Origin: Sporosarcina sp. D27
Lineage (GTDB): Bacteria > Bacillota > Bacilli > Bacillales_A > Planococcaceae
Direction of reading: 5' to 3'
NCBI RefSeq assembly: GCF_000586555.1
Contig: NZ_AZUC01000059.1
Coordinates: 119,074 to 183,073, forward strand
Length of the DNA stretch: 64,000 nt
Part shown: one piece after another, positions 7,524-16,621 of the stretch
How positions within the stretch are numbered: position 1 is the first letter of the stretch
Layout: every line of letters starts with the position of its first letter
Made by a program: the position numbers and the translations under genes
The notes under the pieces: model-generated
What the model was told of the DNA's origin: nothing
Seen by the model: only the letters and a program-made list of their open reading frames with translations
Databases searched by the model: none

Positions 7524-8444
7524 ATGAATTACGAAAAGATGTACAGTACGATTGATACTCATGTGGCAGGCGAAGCATTTAGAATCGTGATTCAATCACC
7601 AATCAGGCTGGGTGGAGATGACATACAAGCTAAACAAGATGAGTTGAAAAACAACTTTTCAAATGAAAAGAATCTTTTGCTGAACGAGCCACGCGGACAT
7701 CGAGGCATGCATGGATGTGTAGTTACTCCGTCACGAGTTGCCGATTTCTCGTTATTATTCTTCAATCACCAAGATGTGAGTAACTTCAAATATGAAGGGT
7801 TACTTGCGACGGTAACGGCTTTAGTTGAGACTGGGAATTTGAATCGAGCTGCAAATGATCTTTATAAAGTAGAGACAGTTAAGGGCATCTATACTTTGAA
7901 AGCGCTTGTAGAAAACCAAGAAGTAACTTCTGTTTCGATTGAAAGTGAATCGTGTTCCGAAATCGAAGCTAATCTGGACTACACGTTAGTACGCGTTGAT
8001 GATGACCGTAACTACTTACTTTACACACTACCGGATTCAATTCCGAGCATTGAATTGGAACACTTGGCGAAATTGAATCGATGGGGATTGGAACGTACGA
8101 CGGAATTGATGAACGAAAACATCGATTATGTGGGGATAGTCGTTGTTGAATCAGTGTCTTCATCACCGGGGAAGATTCGCTCTGTAACATTTGAAAGAGA
8201 TGGCTATATCTTACGTTCTTCTGGAGTCGATAGCACGTTTGCCATTCTGACAGCACTAGGACAAAAAGAAAATAGCGAATCTGAAATTGAAAATCATAGT
8301 ATCTTCGGTAGTTCACTTACTGCGAAAAGAATAGCGGGTGATGAACATCGATTCTCACTTGAAACAGAAGCATTTATCACCGGCAGTCATGAGTTCATCT
8401 TTGACCAAGATGATCCGTTAAAGGAGGGGTTTTTATTGGCGTAG
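7524..8444 (+). CDS. Proline racemase family paralogue lacking both catalytic cysteines
   Basis: A 306-residue protein clearly homologous to its upstream neighbour. It shares the opening (YSTIDTHVAGEA against FTTIDTHTGGNP), NEPRGH near residue 54 and the ending GSHEFIFDQDDPLKEGFLL. However, the MCGH site is replaced by FKYEGLLAT (about 88-96) and PCGTG by SSGVDST (about 232-238), so neither the racemase Cys/Cys pair nor the dehydratase Cys/Thr pair is kept. It follows the epimerase with no gap, suggesting a fixed stoichiometry. It could be a non-catalytic partner, a regulator of the epimerase or an enzyme with different chemistry. The frame is intact, so it is not a decayed pseudogene. Confidence 0.8.
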   Translation: MNYEKMYSTIDTHVAGEAFRIVIQSPIRLGGDDIQAKQDELKNNFSNEKNLLLNEPRGHRGMHGCVVTPSRVADFSLLFFNHQDVSNFKYEGLLATVTALVETGNLNRAANDLYKVETVKGIYTLKALVENQEVTSVSIESESCSEIEANLDYTLVRVDDDRNYLLYTLPDSIPSIELEHLAKLNRWGLERTTELMNENIDYVGIVVVESVSSSPGKIRSVTFERDGYILRSSGVDSTFAILTALGQKENSESEIENHSIFGSSLTAKRIAGDEHRFSLETEAFITGSHEFIFDQDDPLKEGFLLA

Positions 8445-8525
8445 AAAGGGAGGCGTAGCTTGAACTAGAATAGTTGCATAGGAATGATGGGGAATGGTCA
8501 CGGGAAATTAGTGAGGGGGAACGGT

Positions 8526-9980
8526 ATGCAAACTGAAAAAAGATTACCCAGTTTAGGTGAGACACTGTTTGTATTAATCGGTTTTGGTTTGATCATGATT
8601 TTGTTCATTATCAAGTTTGATATCTCAATTCACTTGGCGCTGCTGACAACGTGGTTCTTGATCATTATGGTAGGTTTGAAAATCGGCTATAACTATAGGG
8701 AAATGCAAAAAGGTCTTTTGAACGGAATTAGTGACGGACTAGAAGCTGTTCTCGTTTTACTATCAGTTGGCGCTTTAATTGGAACTTGGATCTCAGGGGG
8801 AGTTGTACCGTCCATTATTTACTATGGTCTTGCGATTATCGATCCGAATATCTTCTTAATGGCGGCATTCATCATCTGTACGGTAACTTCTATTGCTACT
8901 GGAACTTCATTTGGCTCAGCAGGAACAGCTGGTATCGCGATGATGGCGATTGGAGCAAGCTTTGGTTTTCCATTGCCTCTTGTTGCGGGGGCTGTTATTT
9001 CAGGGTGTTACGTAGGAGATAAGCTATCACCATTATCAGATACAACAGTTATGACAGCCTCGCTATCGAAAGTGGACTTGATTGATCACATCAAATCAAT
9101 GCTAACGGTCAGTCTCCCGGCGTGGGTGATTGCGGCAGTGTTATTTTTGGTAACGGGTTTCTTCTTCAATGGAAACGGCGATTTAAGTGCTGCAACGTCA
9201 ACGATGGCATCTTTAAATGAGTACTTCAGTATTAGCTGGTATATGTTGATTCCAGCAATTGTTGTTATTGGTTTACTAGCTTTTAAAATGCCATCCATCC
9301 CTGTTATTTTATTCGGAGCGTTTTTAGGGACAATCTGGGCTTACTTATTCCAGGGAGCAACGTTTTTACAAGCATTCAACATAATGTACGCTGGAAATTC
9401 AATTGAGTCAGGCGTTGCATTCATAGATAATTTGTTGAACCGCGGTGGAATTGTATTCATGCTGGATGTCATCGCTTTAATTATCTTTGCGCTTGGTGTG
9501 GGTGGACTGATGGAGAGAATCGGCGTGCTTCGTGCGATTGGAAACTACTTGTCTAAATGGGCAAACAATCCCGGAAGAACAACAGTTTCTACGCTTCTAG
9601 CAGGGTTCCTAGGAAATCTATTCGGCGGTGCGTATGTCTCGATTATCACTGCTAGTAAAATCACAGGAGATAACTATGATCGCCAACATATCGACCGGAG
9701 GGTACTGTCACGAAATACGGAGGCAGGCGGAACCGTCACGACGCCGATGGTACCATGGTCCGATGGTGGAGTATTCATGGCTACTGCACTCGGAGTCTCG
9801 ACAATTAGTTATCTACCATTTCTATGGTTCAACTTATTAGTGCTACTTATATCGGTGATTTACGGATTTACGAACAAATTCATTTGGTATACGGATTCAA
9901 ATATAACTATATCAGAGGAAATTGTTGAACTAGACGAGTCAAACAGAACGAAGGAACCAGCAACACCTGTTGGAAGTTAA
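8526..9980 (+). CDS. NhaC-family Na+/H+ antiporter-like transporter, probable uptake carrier
   Basis: A 484-residue membrane protein with about eleven to twelve hydrophobic segments. It has the family motif GDKLSPLSDTT and a second half rich in Gly/Ala helices. NhaC relatives exchange Na+ for H+ or carry organic substrates (for example malate/lactate). In this operon the likely cargo is hydroxyproline or a related imino acid, which is inference from context. I start it at ATG 8526 because GAGGGGG lies just upstream; the ATG at 8484 has no good site and would add 14 polar residues. The charged C-terminal tail is cytoplasmic. Confidence 0.8.
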   Translation: MQTEKRLPSLGETLFVLIGFGLIMILFIIKFDISIHLALLTTWFLIIMVGLKIGYNYREMQKGLLNGISDGLEAVLVLLSVGALIGTWISGGVVPSIIYYGLAIIDPNIFLMAAFIICTVTSIATGTSFGSAGTAGIAMMAIGASFGFPLPLVAGAVISGCYVGDKLSPLSDTTVMTASLSKVDLIDHIKSMLTVSLPAWVIAAVLFLVTGFFFNGNGDLSAATSTMASLNEYFSISWYMLIPAIVVIGLLAFKMPSIPVILFGAFLGTIWAYLFQGATFLQAFNIMYAGNSIESGVAFIDNLLNRGGIVFMLDVIALIIFALGVGGLMERIGVLRAIGNYLSKWANNPGRTTVSTLLAGFLGNLFGGAYVSIITASKITGDNYDRQHIDRRVLSRNTEAGGTVTTPMVPWSDGGVFMATALGVSTISYLPFLWFNLLVLLISVIYGFTNKFIWYTDSNITISEEIVELDESNRTKEPATPVGS

Positions 9981-10009
9981 TCTAAAAACAAAACTTAGGA
10001 GGAATTTAT

Positions 10010-10903
10010 ATGGTAAAACTTGAAGGGGTATTCCCAGTACTTATTACACCAATGCTTAATGAACAGGAAATCGATTGGGAAGGTTTTAAAAATAACATTG
10101 AACACTTCATCGATTCAGGTGTAGCAGGTCTGGCGATTAATGGAAGTACAGGTGAATTTGTCAGTTTGACGAGAGAAGAACGCTATAAAGCGGTTGAAGT
10201 AGCAGTTGCACAAGTCAACGGACGGATTCCACTCATAGTGGGGACGGCAGCTGAAACAACGGCAGATGCGATTGAATTTACGCAACAGGCTGAAAAGGCT
10301 GGTGCAGATGCATCTTTGCTTATCAACTCGTATTACGCACACCCTAAAGAAAATGAGATTTATGAACACTTTAAAGCAGTGGCAGAATCTGTTGAATTCC
10401 CAGTAATGATCTACAATAACCCATTCACATCGGGGGTCGACATTAGCACGGAAACAATCCTGAAAGTTGGTCGTGATGTGAAGAACATTACACACGTTAA
10501 AGAGTCTAGTGGCGGGATCGGCAAAGCCCGTGATATTGCGAGACAAGGCGAAGGTTTCATTGAAGTATTCTGTGGTTCTGAGGACCTTGCAATCGAATCA
10601 TTTCTAGTAGGGGCAACGGGATGGATTTGCGTATCAGGAAACATTGCTCCACGCCTTGTGACAGATATGTACAATCATGTCCAAAACAATGAAATGGATG
10701 AAGCTTGGGCACTTTACGACAGACTTCTACCGCTTTGTGCATTTCTTGAAGGATCAGGGAAATACGTTCAAATCGTAAAAAGAGCAATGGATCTCCAAGG
10801 CTTAGCAGGTGGACCATGCCGTAGACCAAGACTTCCACTTAATGACGAGGAAGAAGCAACGTTAAAAGAACTTCTACAAAGCTTGGAAATCGTTACTAAC
10901 TGA
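10010..10903 (+). CDS. DapA-family 1-pyrroline-4-hydroxy-2-carboxylate deaminase (LhpC-like)
   Basis: A 297-residue class I aldolase-fold protein of the dihydrodipicolinate synthase family. The Schiff-base lysine is Lys164 in THVKESSGG and the catalytic tyrosine is Tyr135 in IYNNPFTSG; GSTGEF near residue 45 forms the carboxylate-binding loop. In hydroxyproline pathways this family removes ammonia and water from 1-pyrroline-4-hydroxy-2-carboxylate to give 2-oxoglutarate semialdehyde, and the following gene is the matching dehydrogenase. A textbook AGGAGG precedes the ATG. Confidence 0.85.
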   Translation: MVKLEGVFPVLITPMLNEQEIDWEGFKNNIEHFIDSGVAGLAINGSTGEFVSLTREERYKAVEVAVAQVNGRIPLIVGTAAETTADAIEFTQQAEKAGADASLLINSYYAHPKENEIYEHFKAVAESVEFPVMIYNNPFTSGVDISTETILKVGRDVKNITHVKESSGGIGKARDIARQGEGFIEVFCGSEDLAIESFLVGATGWICVSGNIAPRLVTDMYNHVQNNEMDEAWALYDRLLPLCAFLEGSGKYVQIVKRAMDLQGLAGGPCRRPRLPLNDEEEATLKELLQSLEIVTN

Positions 10904-10923
10904 GAGAGGGAGGCGATCTAGGA

Positions 10924-12414
10924 ATGAAAGTAACAGACTATAAATTGAAGCCGAAAGTTGAAGAATTCTTACTAGGGGTTAAAGGACTTTATATTGACGG
11001 TGACTACCAACCCTCTATTAGCGGAAAGACATTCGATGTCATTAATCCGGCGACGGAAGAAGTAATTGCGCAAGTAAGTGAAGCGCAACCCGAAGATATC
11101 GATATTGCAGTAGCTGCTGCTAGAAAAGCGTTTGATGAAGGCGAATGGACGAAAATGGAAACTGCTGAGCGGTCTCACCTCATCTATAAATTTGCGGATC
11201 TCCTGGAGGAAAACCGTGAAGAACTTGCACAACTCGAGGCATTAGATAACGGTAAGCCTTATGAGGTTGCACTGGCAGACGATGTAGATGGTACAGTTCA
11301 ACATTTCAGATATTACTCGGGCTGGGCGACAAAAATGGTAGGGCAAACAATCCCAGTTTCCAATGATTATTTGAATTATACAGTCCACGAAGCTGTCGGC
11401 GTAGTTGGCCAAATTATTCCTTGGAACTTCCCGCTAGCAATGGCTGCGTGGAAGTTAGGCTCTGCACTTGCGGTAGGCTGTACAGTTGTCATCAAGCCTG
11501 CGAGTGAAACACCACTCTCTCTTCTTTATGTAGCAAAACTATTTAAAGATGCTGGATTCCCAGACGGAGTCGTCAATGTTGTACCTGGAGCAGGAAGAGT
11601 AGCAGGAGATGCCATTGTCACTCATAAAGATGTAGATAAAGTTGCGTTTACTGGTTCTACAGCTGTTGGAAAAGGGATTATGCAAAAAGCTGCCGATCAG
11701 CTAAAGGGTGTCACACTTGAACTTGGTGGGAAATCACCAAGTATCATTTTGGAAGATGCTAACCTTGAGGAAGCAATTGAAGGTGCATTCAACGGAACGA
11801 TGTATAATCATGGACAAAACTGTAGCGCTTGTACGCGAGTCTACGTCCATCGTACCCTTCATGAAGAAGTAGTAAGTGGATTAGTAGAACGTGCAAATGC
11901 ATTGAAATTAGGGCCAGGCATGGATCCCGAAACTGAAATGGGACCACTCGTTTCAGCGAAGCAGCAGCAAACGGTTCTAGACTTCATCGAAAAAGGGAAA
12001 AGTGAAGGTGCTCGTCTTGTAGCAGGTGGTAGTAAAGCATTCGAACGAGGTTACTACGTGCAACCGACAATATTTGTAGATGTGGAAGATAACATGACGA
12101 TTGCGCGTGAGGAAATCTTCGGACCCGTCCTATCCGTGTTTGTTTTTGACACGGTAGAAGAAGTGATTCAACGCGCAAATGATAGTATTTACGGACTTGC
12201 TGCAAGTGTTTGGACAGAAAACATCAAAACAGGACATTACGTAGCAAAAAAATTGAAAGCAGGAACCGTCTGGATCAACGACTTCGGTATCGAAATCGAA
12301 ACGATGCCATTCGGTGGGTACAAACAATCCGGAATCGGACGCGAAATGGGCGGAGAGTATGGATTGGCAAACTACACAGAAGTGAAAAGTGTATTTGTAA
12401 ACATTAAGCAATAA
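10924..12414 (+). CDS. 2-oxoglutarate semialdehyde (2,5-dioxovalerate) dehydrogenase
   Basis: A 496-residue NAD(P)+-dependent aldehyde dehydrogenase of usual length. Glu266 in LELGGKSPS is the general base and Cys300 in GQNCSACTR the nucleophile; the Rossmann region contains [10 protein letters not shown]. As last gene of the hydroxyproline operon it should oxidise 2-oxoglutarate semialdehyde to 2-oxoglutarate, feeding the TCA cycle. By sequence alone it could equally be a betaine-aldehyde-type enzyme; the role rests on context. A terminator-like hairpin follows. Confidence 0.82.
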   Translation: MKVTDYKLKPKVEEFLLGVKGLYIDGDYQPSISGKTFDVINPATEEVIAQVSEAQPEDIDIAVAAARKAFDEGEWTKMETAERSHLIYKFADLLEENREELAQLEALDNGKPYEVALADDVDGTVQHFRYYSGWATKMVGQTIPVSNDYLNYTVHEAVGVVGQIIPWNFPLAMAAWKLGSALAVGCTVVIKPASETPLSLLYVAKLFKDAGFPDGVVNVVPGAGRVAGDAIVTHKDVDKVAFTGSTAVGKGIMQKAADQLKGVTLELGGKSPSIILEDANLEEAIEGAFNGTMYNHGQNCSACTRVYVHRTLHEEVVSGLVERANALKLGPGMDPETEMGPLVSAKQQQTVLDFIEKGKSEGARLVAGGSKAFERGYYVQPTIFVDVEDNMTIAREEIFGPVLSVFVFDTVEEVIQRANDSIYGLAASVWTENIKTGHYVAKKLKAGTVWINDFGIEIETMPFGGYKQSGIGREMGGEYGLANYTEVKSVFVNIKQ

Positions 12415-12428
12415 TTTCATGCTCAACA

Positions 12429-12461
12429 AAATGGTCTTGGATTTTTTATCCGAGACCATTT
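12429..12461. terminator. Terminator-like hairpin after the hydroxyproline operon
   Basis: AAATGGTCTTGG pairs with CCGAGACCATTT (11-12 pairs, one G-U) around an AT loop, followed by ATTCAT. The U-run is short, so termination may be partial. Confidence 0.6.
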
Positions 12462-12566
12462 ATTCATATGGTGAATTAGCGTGTTTTTTCTGAATAAGTG
12501 GAATTTATTAAGGTATTTAGTATATAATAAGAAAAATGAATGTCTTTCCAAAAAAGGAGCTAAACT

Positions 12567-12845
12567 ATGGGGCTAACTTATTTTTTGGTACTGATGGTGA
12601 GCGCTATCATGGTTACATCACTACTCATGTGGGTTGGTGAAAAGGTAATTTCGATAACTTTTCGACAAGAAATATCACCAATTGTCAAAAGCGTAAGTTC
12701 TCTTGTTTTTGCGACTGTCATTCTTTCGACGCTGTTCTATACACTGGAAAAGCCCTCTGGATTGTATATGATCTTAATAAGTGGGGCAATTATCGGTTTT
12801 AACAGATACTGGTTTGGTCACTTTTCAGTAGAAAAAATAAAGTAG
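12567..12845 (+). CDS. Small membrane protein of unknown function
   Basis: A 92-residue hydrophobic protein with three predicted membrane segments (about residues 3-24, 41-58 and 66-82) and little else. AAAAAAGGAGC precedes the ATG, and a TATAAT at 12523 could be its -10 element. It is a single-gene unit closed by a strong terminator and converges on rpoN. I do not recognise the family. Confidence 0.6.
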   Translation: MGLTYFLVLMVSAIMVTSLLMWVGEKVISITFRQEISPIVKSVSSLVFATVILSTLFYTLEKPSGLYMILISGAIIGFNRYWFGHFSVEKIK

Positions 12846-12853
12846 GTTAACAA

Positions 12854-12898
12854 AATAGGAGGGAGGGGATATCTACAGTCCCCTTCCTCCTATTTTTT
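12854..12898. terminator. Strong bidirectional terminator between the small membrane gene and rpoN
   Basis: AATAGGAGGGAGGGGA pairs with TCCCCTTCCTCCTATT (15 of 16 pairs), followed by TTTT on the plus strand and TTTTG on the minus strand. Confidence 0.88.
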
Positions 12899-12905
12899 AT
12901 GGTTA

Positions 12906-14219
12906 TTATACTTGAATTTCCTTACGCCTGTTGGAAGATGGGATTCGTAGCTCTTCCCGATACTTGCTAATAGTTCTCCTAGATATCGTAATTCCTTTTT
13001 CGGTACTGAAATACTCCGCTATTTTTTGATCCGAATATGGTTTGAACTTATTCTCTTGAGCGATGAAACTCTCCAACAGTTTTTTTACCTTGGTTTGGGA
13101 GACGGAATTTCCATCTGATGTTTCCAGTTTTGAAGTGAAAAGTAACCGAAGATCAAAGGAGCCAAAAGGTGTTTGGATTACCTTGTTCGTAGTTGCCCTA
13201 CTAACTGTAGACTCATGCATCTCAATGACATCGGCCACTTCTTTAAGTGTAAGAGGTTTCAAGGACTGGAATCCGTTTTTAAAGAAATCCTCCTGCTTCT
13301 CCAAGAGAACATGCACGATTTTAATGATTGTATTTCGACGTTGTTCAATGCTACTAAGTAGCCACTGATAATTCTTATATTGTGTTTGGATATATTTAGA
13401 TACATCATTTTTGGTGTGCAGATACTGTGAATAATTGTTATTCATCTGAATACCTGGTAAATAACCGTCATTCAAGTGAAATGTGAATCCCTCTATGCTC
13501 TCCTCGACGATAATGTCAGGCGTTAAGTACTTTGTTGTATCGTCAGACGTCATGGAGCAAGGTCTTGGATTAAGGGTCTGGATGAAATCAAAAAGATTTT
13601 TCACTTCGTTCATGCTTATGTTCATTTTTGAAGAGATTTCGTTCCATTTCCGGTCGGCAATTAGGTGCAAATGATGCTCAACTAAATAGTAAGCTAATTT
13701 GTTTTCAGGATAATTGTACATGATTTGCAGGAGTAAACACTCTTTTAAGTCTCTGGCACCAATTCCGATTGGCCCTAGTTCTTGAAGGAGGTGGATTCCT
13801 TGCACTATACAATCTTCAGTGACCGCTATATCGGCGATCGAAGTACGTTCGTTCAGTTGTAAAAATCCACTATCGTCCAGGTTGTAAATAAGATAGGTTA
13901 ACAAGTCTTGCATTGGGACATCAGAATACATTAACTTTGCCTGTTTCAGTAATTCCTCCCGCTTGTTTTCATCCGCGCATTTCACCGCATCCATAGGCAT
14001 TTCAGAACTCCCAAATGAGGCAGATCGGCGATGCAAACGTTCCTCATAGACAGGTTTCTCTTCTCTTTCTTTCAATTGAATCAGCGGGTTTTCCAATTCT
14101 TGCTCCCGGATATATTGTTCGAGTTCATAGGTGGAGTATTGTAGTAGTTCTATAGCTTGCCTTAACTGGACAGTCATTAATAGATTAAGTTCCTGCCGTT
14201 GCTGAAGTCCCAGCTCCAT
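12906..14219 (-). CDS. rpoN: RNA polymerase sigma-54 factor
   Basis: A 437-residue sigma-54 (called SigL in Bacillus). Region I at the N terminus is the glutamine/leucine-rich activator-interacting segment (LQQRQELNLLMTVQLRQAI). The C terminus holds the RpoN box as SRRTISKYREEL near residue 412, preceded by a helix-turn-helix core region (LKEVADVIEMHESTVSRAT). Length is normal for the Firmicute form. It lies between the activator-controlled hydroxyproline genes and a peptide importer that also has a sigma-54-type promoter, so factor, activator and target genes are clustered. The ATG follows GAGGGGG. Confidence 0.95.
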   Translation of the reverse strand: MELGLQQRQELNLLMTVQLRQAIELLQYSTYELEQYIREQELENPLIQLKEREEKPVYEERLHRRSASFGSSEMPMDAVKCADENKREELLKQAKLMYSDVPMQDLLTYLIYNLDDSGFLQLNERTSIADIAVTEDCIVQGIHLLQELGPIGIGARDLKECLLLQIMYNYPENKLAYYLVEHHLHLIADRKWNEISSKMNISMNEVKNLFDFIQTLNPRPCSMTSDDTTKYLTPDIIVEESIEGFTFHLNDGYLPGIQMNNNYSQYLHTKNDVSKYIQTQYKNYQWLLSSIEQRRNTIIKIVHVLLEKQEDFFKNGFQSLKPLTLKEVADVIEMHESTVSRATTNKVIQTPFGSFDLRLLFTSKLETSDGNSVSQTKVKKLLESFIAQENKFKPYSDQKIAEYFSTEKGITISRRTISKYREELRIPSSNRRKEIQV

Positions 14220-14482
14220 GACTATTCCCCCTCGTATAATTGTTTTTTAGAGTGCTTGCTCTGCTTACAAAATTCTATGTTAATTATATGTAGAAATTAT
14301 TAGTTATAGCTTTAACTCAATGTTATGAAAGAATGTACATATATATTTTTGTGGCCATCATGTAAGCGCTTTATTAAATTTGTAAAACTTGTATGAACTC
14401 TTTTGAATATAGAGTTTATTATAACACGGGTGTACTTAAACTTCGACAAGAAATTCGAATATTTAGATTGGATGATAGTGAG

Positions 14483-14499
14483 TTGGCATAGAAATTGCA
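14483..14499 (+). promoter_or_regulatory. Sigma-54 (-24/-12) promoter upstream of the oligopeptide importer
   Basis: TTGGCATAGAAATTGCA keeps the GG and GC elements at the correct spacing. Transcription would start near 14511, about 350 bases before the importer's first gene, much further than at the other sigma-54 sites in the window. Confidence 0.85.
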
Positions 14500-14582
14500 A
14501 TACTACTAATGTACTCGGTGAAGTGATAACTAATTTTATGAAAAGAGGGGATGTGAACGGTTAACTGCTCATAATAAAAAAG

Positions 14583-14632
14583 AGATTACCATATTTCATT
14601 TTTAACTCAATATCATTAGTAATCTAGTTTTT
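14583..14632 (+). terminator. Terminator- or attenuator-like hairpin in the importer leader
   Basis: AGATTAC pairs with GTAATCT (outer stem) and ATATT with AATAT (inner stem), followed by AGTTTTT. It lies about 70-120 bases after the predicted sigma-54 start site, so it could end a short RNA or attenuate the operon. The stem is AT-rich, hence the moderate confidence. Confidence 0.4.
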
Positions 14633-14687
14633 AAAGTGGAATACCAGGATCAAAAGACGGAATAATTAGAAATATAACCCATTCATT

Positions 14688-14711
14688 TAGTCGACAAAGT
14701 AGTCTACAAAG
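14688..14711. repeat. Tandem 12-base direct repeat in the importer leader
   Basis: TAGTCGACAAAG is followed immediately by TAGTCTACAAAG (one mismatch). Two copies about one helical turn apart are typical of a binding site for a tandem-binding regulator. No protein is assigned. Confidence 0.45.
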
Positions 14712-14759
14712 AAAAAAAGTGTAAATAATATTTGTTTTAAAGTTTTTAGATGTTAAATA

Positions 14760-14775
14760 GTCAAAATAATTTGAC
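14760..14775. promoter_or_regulatory. Palindrome 85 bases before the importer, candidate operator
   Basis: GTCAAA-ATAA-TTTGAC is a perfect 6-bp inverted repeat. Its right half also contains a TTGACG sequence that could be a -35 element of a housekeeping promoter, so a repressor bound here could block that promoter. Confidence 0.4.
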
Positions 14776-14859
14776 GGTGGATAAATCAATATTTAGTTGT
14801 CTGTAAAGTAATTTTAACATGTATGAAATTATAGACACCATTATTAGGAGGCGAAAAAG

Positions 14860-16524
14860 ATGAGAAAGAAATCTCTATGGTTCTTCATGATGATTATCAC
14901 AAGTCTAGTTTTATTGGCTGGTTGTTATGGTGGAGGTAATGTTCAAGACACCGAGAAGGATGGCGACTCTAGTACTGATGGAAAAACAGAGAAGAGTGTA
15001 CTTCATTTGGCGGTTGCGGGAGAAATTCCAACACTGAAAACGAATGGCGCAATGGATGGACTATCTCAAACGATGATACAGAACGTATTTGAAGGCCTAT
15101 TTAGAATAGATGCGGATGACAAAGTTACTGAGGGCCTCGTAGATACTTATGACGTAAGTGAGGACGGTTTGACATATACGTTTCACTTAAAAGAAAACGC
15201 ATTATGGAGTAATGGTGACCCAACAAAAGCAACAGACTTTATCTATGCTTGGAAAAAAGCACTACACCCAGATTCAATCTCTCCTCACGCTTACTTGATG
15301 GAATCAGTAAAAGGCGCTGCGAACATTCAAAATCCTGACCATGAGATGTACGGAAAAGTTGATGAACTTGGTGTGAAGGCTCCGGACGATTTTACATTAG
15401 AAGTTGAACTGGAAAATGATGTACCTTACTTCACTGAACTTCTTACAAATCCAGTTTTCTATCCACAAAACGAAAAGTTTGCAGAGGAGCAACAAGACAA
15501 ATACGCGCTCGAACCAGAAAATCTCGTATTCAATGGTCCATTTACATTAGATTCATGGGATCATGACCAAAAGTGGACGTTAAAAAAGAACTCAGACTAC
15601 TGGGATGTTGAAAATGTGAACGTTGATGAAATCAATTTCAAAGTGGCAAAAGACACTTCGACGGAAGTTAATTTATATGAAACGGACACAATCGATGTTG
15701 CGAATCTTTCATCGGAATTTGTAGATGTATACAAAGATCACGAGGAATATACGACTTCGCTAAAATCTGAAGTTTACTTCTTACGGATGAATCAGAAAAA
15801 CGAATTCTTGAGTAATACGAATATCCGGAAGGCCATCGATATGGGGTGGGATAAAGAGCAAGCTGCAGAATCTATCTTGAAGAATGGATCAAAAGCTGCT
15901 TACTGGTTAGTATTCCCAGGATTTGTACAATCACCGGGTGGTGAAGAGTTCAGGGATCGCTTTGGTGAGTTGAACAAAGGAACTCCTGAAGAAGCGAAAG
16001 AACTTTGGAATAAAGGTCTCGAAGAACTTGGTGTGAAAGAAATTAACCTGGATTTACTAAGCTATGATGACGGTCAAAGAAAGTCTGTAGCAGAGTATAT
16101 GAAAAACCAATTGGAGAAAAATCTGCCAGGCTTAAACATTACAATCAATCAGCAACCGAACAAACAGAAGTTAGCATTGGAAGATGATTTGAATTATGAC
16201 TTGTCTTATTCAGGTTGGAGAAATGATATTGCGGATCCGGTAGAGTTCCTTTCGGTGTTCCTTTCAGACGGTGCGTATAATTGGCAAGAATTTAAAAATG
16301 ATCAATTTGACAAAAACGTGAAGAAGGCTATGGTCGACTTTACGGATATTGACAAACGTTTTGCTGAACTGCAGGAAGCAGAAGAAATTCTAATTGGAGA
16401 AGAAGCTGCTATCTCTCCTATGTATCAAGCAGGATCTGCACGACTCATTAAGCCTCACGTAAAAGGATTCACTGCACATGCGAATTCTACGTATTCTTAC
16501 CAATGGGTAACAATAGGCAACTAA
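14860..16524 (+). CDS. Oligopeptide ABC transporter substrate-binding lipoprotein
   Basis: A 554-residue extracellular solute-binding protein of family 5 (OppA type). A lipoprotein signal ends LVLLAGC with Cys22 as the lipidation site, then an acidic Ser/Gly-rich linker leads into the binding fold (LKENALWSNGDPTKATDF is the conserved block). It is anchored on the outer face of the membrane and delivers peptides to the permeases encoded downstream. The ATG follows TTAGGAGG. A long hairpin separates it from the permease genes, which usually allows the binding protein to be made in excess. The neighbouring Xaa-Pro peptidases suggest proline-rich peptides as cargo. Confidence 0.88.
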   Translation: MRKKSLWFFMMIITSLVLLAGCYGGGNVQDTEKDGDSSTDGKTEKSVLHLAVAGEIPTLKTNGAMDGLSQTMIQNVFEGLFRIDADDKVTEGLVDTYDVSEDGLTYTFHLKENALWSNGDPTKATDFIYAWKKALHPDSISPHAYLMESVKGAANIQNPDHEMYGKVDELGVKAPDDFTLEVELENDVPYFTELLTNPVFYPQNEKFAEEQQDKYALEPENLVFNGPFTLDSWDHDQKWTLKKNSDYWDVENVNVDEINFKVAKDTSTEVNLYETDTIDVANLSSEFVDVYKDHEEYTTSLKSEVYFLRMNQKNEFLSNTNIRKAIDMGWDKEQAAESILKNGSKAAYWLVFPGFVQSPGGEEFRDRFGELNKGTPEEAKELWNKGLEELGVKEINLDLLSYDDGQRKSVAEYMKNQLEKNLPGLNITINQQPNKQKLALEDDLNYDLSYSGWRNDIADPVEFLSVFLSDGAYNWQEFKNDQFDKNVKKAMVDFTDIDKRFAELQEAEEILIGEEAAISPMYQAGSARLIKPHVKGFTAHANSTYSYQWVTIGN

Positions 16525-16546
16525 TTGTTCTAAGTAATCTGCACAT

Positions 16547-16585
16547 CGTATCTCTTCAATAAGAAGGTTGAATTGAAGAGATACG
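16547..16585 (+). promoter_or_regulatory. Intercistronic hairpin between binding protein and permease genes
   Basis: CGTATCTCTTCAAT pairs with ATTGAAGAGATACG (14 perfect pairs) with no U-run. This is typical of an mRNA-stabilising or partial-termination element that raises the level of the upstream binding-protein message. Confidence 0.65.
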
Positions 16586-16621
16586 GCAGGTTAATTCACA
16601 AAACTATAGGTGGTGACTTGT

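Noticed and set aside
10115..10546. A 143-codon antisense frame in the DapA-like gene
   Set aside because: Shadow of a well-supported gene, with Cys/Phe/Arg-rich composition and no start signal.
14538..14564. An 8-codon open frame in the importer leader as a regulatory leader peptide
   Set aside because: Poor ribosome binding site, no runs of a single amino acid codon, and no clear alternative hairpins depending on its translation.
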